Both the position numbers and the translations under genes were made by a program. Below are positions 55,648 to 64,000 of a DNA stretch of 64,000 nucleotides, in pieces. Location: positions 2,790,001 to 2,854,000 of the forward strand of contig QCXZ01000053.1 in NCBI GenBank assembly GCA_025024175.1. Direction: 5' to 3'. How positions within the stretch are numbered: the stretch's first letter is position 1; each line of letters starts with the position of its first letter. Below the pieces are notes generated by a model that did no database searches, was not told the origin of the DNA, and was given only the letters and a program-made list of their open reading frames with translations. This DNA is from Rhyzopertha dominica (taxonomy: Eukaryota; Arthropoda; Insecta; Coleoptera; Bostrichidae).

Positions 55648-57351
55648 CACAGAGAGAAGAATTTGTTTGGAAGAGAAAAGTATATTTACGGCAAACAAAT
55701 TATTTGTTTGTATATGGCGAAGTAAATGATTTGTTTGTTTCAAACCCTCAAAATTCTTGAAGCGGCTAAAATAACATTTATTTAACATGATATATACAAA
55801 GCTTTAAATTAACTTTTGAAACTATTGAATCAAGAATAATCATTTCCTTNGTAGAACAAAGTATTTGTTTCACTAAACCATGAAGATGTTTGGAATAAAC
55901 ATATGATGAAATCTGACTGAAACAAATATTTGTTTGGAATCAGAGTGATTCTCTGCATACCAAATAAGTATTTCTTTGCAGTAAAGATATCATTGACTTA
56001 GTCCAATGAAACAGCTATTTCCTGGAATCAAACAATCGTTTGATTGAAAGAATTCATATGCTCAATTCATTATCACTGTTATTGCAGCAAACTGCATGTG
56101 AATTTTAATGAAATATATATTTTTTAATTAGATTGTATGAATATTGCATACAAACAAGCCCCTTAAACATATAAATAAATTGTTTTTAAGTTAAAGATAT
56201 AAATTTTGATTAACCCACTTCGATATGTCTATGTATTTTATGCAAGTGTATTCCTGTGGCTTCCTGTTTTTTATAGAGCGTATAAAAGTTGTTTCTTGTA
56301 ATTAAAAATGCAATATGTCACTCAATTCATTTCCGCAAAACTGTAATTGGTTTAGTAAAAAACAACTGATTTAAATCAGCCTAACCGAGACAAGTCAATT
56401 GACAAGGTAAATTTTGCTACTTATATGTACGAATATAATGCAGACGGAAAGTATGATCCTTATTTTAATTTAAAGCACAATCGCAAATCTACTGGTTTCT
56501 ATAGCGTGATAAATGTGTTTTATTTTAGTATTACAAATATACTGAATAAATAACGCATTACTTGTAATAGTAGTTTGGTACAAATAAGGCACTTGATTGA
56601 GCAGACTTTACTAACATATACCTACTTCAAGATGTAGAGAACCAACGCCGTAATTAACATCCTTACGAATCATAGATGGTCATTTTGTAACAGAGCTTGC
56701 GTTAACGATCATATGCTTGTTTGAATGCCTTATTTTTGACATCATATTAAGCAAATACTTTATTTAGGCTTCATACTTACTTTAATCTGTGATCATCTTC
56801 CTCTTTTGTTTCGCTTTTTAATGAAATAAGCTGACAATAATAAGGAACAAATAACGGCGGCTTTTCCCGATTTACCTTGATACATTTTGTTCAGTGTCCA
56901 ACCATGGCTAAAGAAGCGGAACCCCAAACTTCCACTTTGCTAGTGGCACGCGCAAATCCGAAAACAGATTGTTGCATTAAAGCATCATTTATTCTGTTTA
57001 AATACATGTTGTTTGCTGTAACAACAGGTGTGTTTGAGTTGAACATTTAAATAGTTGAATAACAAAAAGAAACATTGATTTAACGAAAGATATATTTATT
57101 AGAAATAAGCATTTACTTTTGTTGATATAATTTCTCAAAGCATTTAATTTAAATATTTGAAATTTTAACTCAATGGAATAAATTGTTTGACCGTCAAAAA
57201 TAATACTTTATTCGCTCAAATAATTATTAGTTACAAACAATATTTTTCTTACAAATAAAATTTGTTTGTTTGAAGATAAATTTGTTGGACCTAAAGAAAT
57301 GTAAGTCAAACAAATTGATTTTATAAATCCAAGCAAACAGTTTTATCTGTG
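55648..57351. mobile_element. Candidate 1.7-kb inverted-repeat DNA element (CACAG...CTGTG)
   Basis: Left end CACAGAGAGAAGAATTTG (55648 on) and right end TTTATCTGTG (to 57351) are imperfect inverted repeats, flanked by TA on both sides. The outer 150 bp at each end is packed with TTTGTTTG/CAAACAAA motifs in opposite orientations. There is no transposase-like ORF inside, so it would be non-autonomous. The boundaries rest on sequence symmetry alone. The superfamily is unknown; the TA duplication suggests Tc1/mariner. Confidence 0.5.
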
Positions 57352-59174
57352 TATGTTATCATGAAAAGTCACTAGTTGAATGGGACTTCAAGAAATCAAA
57401 TCTAACAGTAACATGCACTTGTTTCTCGAGGAACATTTTTTCATTTCTCAGAAGGCAAAAAAGAGATACGAATGCTATATCACTCACTAGTTGCAAGAAA
57501 ATTAGATCCACTTTCTGGTCATCTGTCAAAAACACTTTGAAATTATCCCCTTTCTCTTTTTTTAAACATACGGTCTGCTCTGAATTTCAGTGTTGAAGCA
57601 ACACTTTAGTTTCAGAGAATGTATTTGGAAGCATCTCTAGCACAGCAGAAATATATTTTCTAACTCCAAATCCTGAGACATACACAGGACATATTTTCGA
57701 AGAACATTAGCCAGTTTATTAGCACTCAATGGAGCAGATACTATACTTCTATCAGACAGCATGAAGGATTGAAAAGCTAGCTATCTAAAGGATGCTACCG
57801 CGTGGAAAAATAAGATTTCTCGTTTCTTCCTATTGGTTAAACTAAAATGGGGATATACCATGATCGTAGCACCTGGTATGTTTGTGAACTAAGTACGTCA
57901 CATATTTAAAATTATTCATAGTTTTATATGATTAACCCGCATAGTTACTTCTAAAAATACACGCNCAAATTTGATTACTCCGTTACTCATAATAAAATCT
58001 AATCCACCTATGTTCAAGGTGAGCAACGTGCACTATTACACCTCAATACAGTCTTCATTGGAAGCAATTCGATGCTATTCGCTTCGATACACCGTCATCT
58101 GAATTTCACTCGATTCGTGATGGCTTCTTCAAGGCCGGGAACGTTTTCAAATGTCAAATACTTATTATTTCCATACTCCACCGTGGAGTAAACTGCTGAA
58201 TACCAGTGCTGGTTTGTGACATACAGAGAGTCACGGAATGTTCTTAATAGCTTTGAATTTCCTACTCGATTTAGTGGGACGTCTTTGCGTGCTGAATTTA
58301 GTTATTCGGTGAAGCCTAACGGGTCAGTGGCATCTAGTGAGAGACGCATTCGAATGGATTGTATTAGTATTACAGCTGTTCGTCTGCAACATTTGGAGGA
58401 TTTCTTTGTTAAATTTATGTCTAAAATCAAACAATCTTTACAATTTATTTGAATATTCATATCTATACAGCTGTCAATTGAATGACTTTCTCTGATAATA
58501 TAATTGTGTTGTTACAATAACGAATTTGGTTATATTGACGATTATTTAGGTTTTATCAGATCTCATTTCATTGAGTGTAGATACCATTGTACTTATTATT
58601 GTTAGAGTTTTTAATTTTCTTCAAAATTTCATCATCTACCTCTATTGAAGGACTTTGATGTTTTATGATATCCTCTATTCTTCATTTTTTTGTAGATTTC
58701 GGTTAGTTGTCAACCTTTTTTTAGCAGTAGACGTATGAATTCATTACCTATGCGTGATGCATACACATATATAAATGTATGTACAGTACCGCAGGTACAA
58801 AATATTTTAATTCGTAGAAGGAAGTTTCCATAATAATCACATCTCATCTGCATTTGATGATATGAATTAAATTCGTCCGTTATTCTCTACAATTCTTGTT
58901 TAAAAGGGTCAACCATTTTGAGATATCTAGTGCAACTAACAGTCATTAACTGTAAAAAGTAAAAATTTCGTTTCCTTTTTCCATTAATTTGTATTAGGAG
59001 TCTTTAGAGTTCGTCTATTAGAAAGAGCTAGGGTGTTATTTACTGCTTCTAAAATTGCAACCTTTTTATTTTTTTATCAATCAAATTGTTGATTTTGCTA
59101 CACCATACTTTTTGGCCAGTAATGTTACTGTCACACCTATATTTTTGTTGTTGACATAGAAAAAAAGATACAGG
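57352..59174. other. Clic intron 1, unique stretch
   Basis: 58010-58450 is GC-richer with a 78-codon ORF (58216-58452) lacking any motif. Otherwise nothing recognised. Confidence 0.3.
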
Positions 59175-59855
59175 CTTTTTGTAACTTTTTTTGGGACCAC
59201 CAAAATTTGCATGTGAGATTTTATGGCAAAATTTGCTTCTCAGATGAAGCAAGATTTTCTAATAATGGTGGAGTTAACAAACATAACATGCATTATTATG
59301 GGCAAGAAAATCCACGTTAGATTCGAGGACATTTTTTGCTCGACGAATGTCTGGTGCGGAATATTGTGGAATCAAATTGTTGGGCCTTATATTTTTCGCG
59401 ATAGTTTAAACGGCAATACTTATCTAAATTTTTTAAGAAACATTTTACCGGTACTTCTCCAAAATGTAAATTTACAAGTAAGACAAGATCTATGGTTCGA
59501 GCAAGAATAAAATACATGGTGCATGTAGATCCAACACTCCAGAAATGTTAATGCATGTTAAAAGATCGTTTTGGGCACGAATTGAAGCTTGTGAAAACAG
59601 CGGAGGGCGACATTTTGAGCATTTATTACATTAATGTTATTGAATAAACATTTTTCAAAAATAAAATTTGTTTTACAATACTGAATTTACGTAAAGCATA
59701 TGATTGAAGTTTATGTCAAAATTTACGAATTTATACAGCTCTCTACGCTTTATATTTTTTAAGACGATGAACAATTATCAATGTTACCTCTGCAAATGTA
59801 TTTTGGGTTGCATTTTTAATTTCGGCAGAGTCATCATCATTCGTGAAACATATTG
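59175..59855 (+). mobile_element. Mariner-type transposon, family A copy 5 (deleted)
   Basis: Starts at codons just upstream of the first catalytic region (FCNFF..., FYGKICFSDEARF in broken frame). An open piece, 59223-59510, follows on the + strand in part in a shifted frame. The region from the second aspartate to LENK is deleted (GGTTCGAGCAAGAATAAAAT joins the ends). The final codons CENSGGRHFEHLLH then precede the 3' inverted repeat, ending TGAAACATATTG at 59855 and followed by TA. The 5' half and left inverted repeat are missing. Confidence 0.85.
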
Positions 59856-62079
59856 TATAGCTGTTCAAATTATTAAATGTTGAAATCAACAAATCTTATC
59901 TGGAGACACATATTACAATGAATCCCATATGAGTAGTAATTAAAACATAATAATAATGGTTCAAGATAAAGGTTACTCATGCTACATTTTTAGAAGGCAT
60001 TCGTCCTACATTTTCCTGTTCTATGAAGAAAAAACAGTATATTTTCTAATGAAGGAAGAAAGTCAAGTCACTCTCGTCTAAACCGGAAGTCGGTGTAATT
60101 GTGAGCGTATGGTACTATTTTTATTTATGCAGTTAGCTCAATATTTTTTCAGTAATTTTTGTAAAAATTACGGTAATTGTTTTCCACTCTGACCCGTTAG
60201 TTTTTATTTTTAATTGTACTTTCTGCAAACCAATTTTTCACGTATAGTGGTGGCCACAAATAATATATTTCACCTAAAAGAATACCCCGTTTTTTATTTA
60301 AATTCTTAATTGTACGTAAAACTTAAGTATACTTCATATATCTTATATCTACAGCACATATTAAGAGTTAAACACAATCAAATTTACTCAACTGACATTT
60401 TGTAGAACTTATAGTTTTATTAAGAGTAATTTTTGGGCATCTCGTAAAACTGCGAACAGCACCTTTTATAAAAAATGAAAATATGTAAAATTTATTTTCT
60501 TTATATCCTGAACATGCGACATAGGCAACAAAGTAATAACTTTCACGACTCAGTTTGATTCATAAGTAAGAAATGTTACTGATAATAGACGTATAGCAAA
60601 TCAGTTTGCAACCTTTACACATTTGAAGAATATAAGAATAATAGCNGTTAATTGTTAGGCTTAAAAATAATTTGCTTCTGTTCGTTAGAAAATCATTTTA
60701 AACCATAATCAATACAAGCCATGGTGGGAGGGATTTTTCGGTCTTTGAATAGTTGTGAATATCTATATTGAATATCATCACTCCAGTATTATTAAAGTGC
60801 GAAATAATCGATAATAAACAATACAGATAAGGCAATTATTTAATGACACAAATCAGTATTCATTATGCACCCTAACTAGATATAACCATAGGTATAATTG
60901 TTGAACAGAGAACACCAACATTATGATGAAGTGTTATTCATCCTAACACAGGAAGGTTTAGTTCATTTAGTTATAGATTTGATCTCATTTGATAGACGAC
61001 TGATAAGTAAAGGGGTAAATTTTAATCTAGACACTAGTAATTACGATCCATACAATGTCTTTGAGAAAGGACGATTGAGAGATTAAGTTTTGAATATAAG
61101 TTATATTATAATAACCTTGCAAGTTTCTAACCAGGTAGTTAAAGTCTGTACAGTATACCCATACTTTTTTGGAAGAAATAACAACAGAAATGTCAAAGTA
61201 ACACCAATCAATAAACTGTTCCATAACTCTAAAAACGTGTAGTAGATGCTTTATAATTTGGATAATTTAAAAATTGATATGGGAAGTGGCTTTGTTGATG
61301 CCATCCATTGCTTCGAATTTTCTTCTGCTAAAAGCAACGTCCACGTGCTACACCTTTAAGATTGAATTTTTATTTCGTTGTTGATGCCTTATGCGTGAAT
61401 GTTATAAGTGAATACTGCTTAATTTGCCCAGCATTTTCGTGCTTCCTCTTGCATCAGAGCATTTCCAGCTCAAATTTCGCCACGCGACAGAAATAAAAAG
61501 CATCGATTCCCCATTTGTCTACATACTGGGTTCAGCGGAGTTCAAACCGCATCGGGTGATGTCTGGGGATAATGGCATGAATCATGGGATGAACTAGAAA
61601 GTGTCCATGCGTACCTGTTCTTGCGTTTGTGCTTTCATTCTCTTGACAAATGGAGTTTTTTGTGCGTTGGATTTCTACTTGTGTATGAACTTGATTTGTA
61701 AAAGTAGATGACGCGCGAGATGTATTCAACGCTGACGTCTTGGCAATTCTATTCACAGTGAGTCATTCTTGTTGGTTGTTGACTTTACTGAGTGGGTTAG
61801 ACTTTATAAGGATAAGTGAAGGTTATTGAAGGAACGGATGAGTAAGGATGTTGCAAAATGGGATATTCTTAATTACTAGCTTGTGAAATTCTTATCGAAA
61901 TCTTTAATATTATCGACTCTAGTGATTCAGGCGTGCAGGAATATGAAGTTTTATACAATATTGTGTGACATTAAGATAATATTTTCTAGGAAAGATCGCT
62001 GTCGCTTTAAAACACTGCAGATATAAAATTTTTGCTTTAATTAGGGAACGCATACACGACACGTATACAACTTGGTTTA
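59856..62079. other. Clic intron 1, unique stretch
   Basis: No gene or repeat recognised. 61280-61760 is GC-richer, with an unrecognised 74-codon minus ORF (61532-61756). One N lies near 60645. Confidence 0.3.
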
Positions 62080-63810
62080 ATAGATGAAGACATAAACACA
62101 ACATTGCAAATTCTATCCCACAACCTTTTCTATCAAGATTTTGAAGACTTTACCCAAAAAGTATACAAACAACATTTTAACAAGGTCAAGAAACAAAACA
62201 TACTTAAATTTGAGAAATACAATATCATTAAAAAGAATAAGTTCAAATCATACAACATTGTTAAAACAAACATCAACTACACTGTGATGACCTGTCAAAA
62301 AAGAGTGTCTCAGATTCTGCTGTAAATATTTTAGCGAAGAGGATCAACTTTACTGTAACGCCACGGACAATTCCAAAAGTGGAGATAATGTCATCTGTGG
62401 AATCTTGTGTAAGACTGCTTCCGAAAGATCAAGCGGATATGATTAGGATGGATGTATGCCACGCCATTAGAAATGCACGTACGCCCAAACCTAATGTGAC
62501 ATCTGAGAAAATGAGGGCTCTTAAGGATTTGAATACAGATAACTCCATTATAGTTACTAGAGCAGATAAAGGTTCAGCCACAGTTATTTTAGATAGAACA
62601 GATTATTAGAGTAAAGTTAGAGAATTGTTAGATGAGGAAACATATCAAAAATTATCCCGAGATCCTATCTCAAAAATTTCCGAAATTACTCATGATCTTA
62701 TCAAAAGTTCAAATCTTTCGAATGAGGCGAAGTCTCTTTTAACTATTTCCGATTGCAAGGTACCTAAATTGTATGGTTGCCCAAAATCCATAAAACCAAT
62801 GTCTCCTTAAAACCCATAGTCAATACGATTGGCAGTCCTTGTTACAGACTGGCAAAATTTTGTGTTAACTATTTAAAACCTTATGTAGGAAAAACCAGTA
62901 GTTTCATCAAAAATTCTTCAGACTTCATTGACATTATAAAAGGTTTAAGTATTTCAGGTCATATTTTAGTTAGTTTTGACCCGGTTTCTTTATCTACGAA
63001 AGTACCAATACCTGAAACGATAGATATCATCAAAGCCAAGCTTACTAGAGATCCCCTGGGTGACACGATAGCCAGATTATCTGAACACTCTTTAAAATCA
63101 ACTTTTTTCTTATGGAATGATAATTTTTATGAACAAAAATCAGGTTGTGCAATGGGTTCACCTCTAAATCCTGTAGTGGCCAATTTGTTTATGGAAAATT
63201 TTGAAGAGGTAGCGATCAACAGTTTCCAGTTTAAGCCAAAATGTTGGTAAAGGTATGTAAATGACACAAATCATTTGAACAGTCGAAATCCCGACAAAAG
63301 ATTTACTATGGAATTAGAAAGCAATGGTAGTTTACCTTCCTTGGACGTCCAAATTTACAGAATCAACACAGTACAGTTAGGACACAAGAAAACATGATAT
63401 TTTAGTTGTTGATAGTGCGATTAATAATTTAGATAAAATTTTAAGCTCTACTAAATATAAAGTACATTTAGAGAGTGAAGGTGTTTACAAAATTACTTGT
63501 TCTTGCGGCAAGTGTTACATAGGTCAAACTAAAAGAAAAATAATTGAAACGTAATTGACTTTGATAAAACAAAAATTTTACAGAGAGAAAAATATTATCA
63601 CAAACGTCTAATAAAAGAAGCTATAGAAATTTGTAGGAATACTAATAATTTTATTAGCGATTGAGGAAATTATGAGTTAGGTGATATTTGGAAGGCTATT
63701 TTGTAGTTATCTTTTGTCAAGTAGTTCGTATATATCTAGTAAGTATTAGGAAGTTCCTTTTTCAACGTTAGGTTCATATTTTATAAGGTTGGCACGTTGT
63801 TTCTATGACT
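62080..63810 (+). mobile_element. Penelope-like element, family A, longest copy
   Basis: From N-terminal codons (DFEDFTQKVYKQHFNK, 62104-62325) through the reverse transcriptase and into a decayed endonuclease. Reverse transcriptase landmarks: NSIIVTRADKGSATVILD (62540-62600), VPKLYG followed by PKIHKTNVSLKPIV after a frameshift near 62775, motif A LVSFDPVSLSTKVP (about 62968-63009), motif B GCAMGSPLNPVVANL (about 63145-63189), and motif C YVND at 63254-63265 directly after a stop. A deletion near 63388 skips to KHDILVVDSAINNLD, then GVYKITCSCGKCYIGQTKRK (GIY-YIG, about 63480-63540) and a further deletion. The tail matches 27508-27600. The motif C Asp is Asn, so it is catalytically dead. Confidence 0.88.
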
Positions 63811-64000
63811 TCATATCTTTATCATAGTAATGGACTGCTTTGTTCACAAAATTAATCCATAGTTTTGAACTCCAGTATTTCATCATTTACTCTATGTGAG
63901 AGTGGGAATTATCCCACTATAATATATCCTAACGTTATCTGTTTTTCCTCCACATACTTTTGTAATAAATTCATAAAACATACGCGTTTTTACTGAATTT
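63811..64000. other. Clic intron 1, window end
   Basis: AT-rich, nothing recognised. Confidence 0.3.

Noticed and set aside
50441..64000. Second exon of Clic
   Set aside because: No stretch encoding the expected ACLFCQEYFMDLY-like redox segment was seen.
1..64000. CRISPR arrays, operons, rRNA or complete tRNA genes
   Set aside because: None seen. The spliced genes and retroelements show this is animal nuclear DNA.

Overview
The window is AT-rich eukaryotic DNA with spliced genes, GT-AG introns, AATAAA poly(A) signals and a heavy load of decayed transposons. It reads as a draft-assembled insect genome: isolated single N bases are scattered through it. The Runt-family VWRPY terminus, the CLIC first exon and the mixture of mariner, Tc1, Penelope and LINE fragments fit an insect. 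A beetle is my guess, and the sequence does not settle it.

Three host genes are supported, all on the + strand and all in the middle third. (1) 34909-39799 holds the last two coding exons of a Runt-domain transcription factor, most like lozenge. Their phases match and the protein ends in VWRPY; the Runt-domain exons are not visible and probably lie to the left of the window. (2) 45909-48464 is a complete seven-exon cyclophilin-like gene of the PPIL6 type. The exons sum to 1407 nt (468 aa plus stop), and there is an unusual C-terminal extension of about 150 residues. (3) 50369-50440 is the first coding exon of a chloride intracellular channel (Clic) gene. Its first intron runs from 50441 past the window end, more than 13.5 kb.

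1-34 kb is gene-poor and may be intron or upstream DNA of the Runt gene. It carries LINE reverse-transcriptase and RNase H fragments, four mariner-type remnants, a Tc1 copy, Penelope-like (PLE) remnants of two families, and a nearly complete FLYWCH/MULE (Phantom-like) transposon with terminal inverted repeats and a 7-bp target duplication (17092-19246). The Runt-gene intron holds a second Tc1 copy and a HINE/MITE-like repeat. 40-45 kb holds the best-preserved mariner copy. Between the PPIL6-like and Clic genes is a 272-bp tandem satellite. The Clic intron holds three PLE families (one interrupted by the same satellite and flanked by a 162-164 bp direct duplication), a 1.7-kb CACAG...CTGTG inverted-repeat element and further mariner and PLE copies.

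The mobile elements are all broken by stops, frameshifts or deletions. I found no tRNA, rRNA, CRISPR array or operon-like organisation, and no clear evidence of a wholly new system. The most unusual items are the satellite-in-PLE structure, hammerhead-ribozyme-like PLE tails, the extended PPIL6-like protein, and several GC-richer unique blocks that could be regulatory DNA of the Runt gene.
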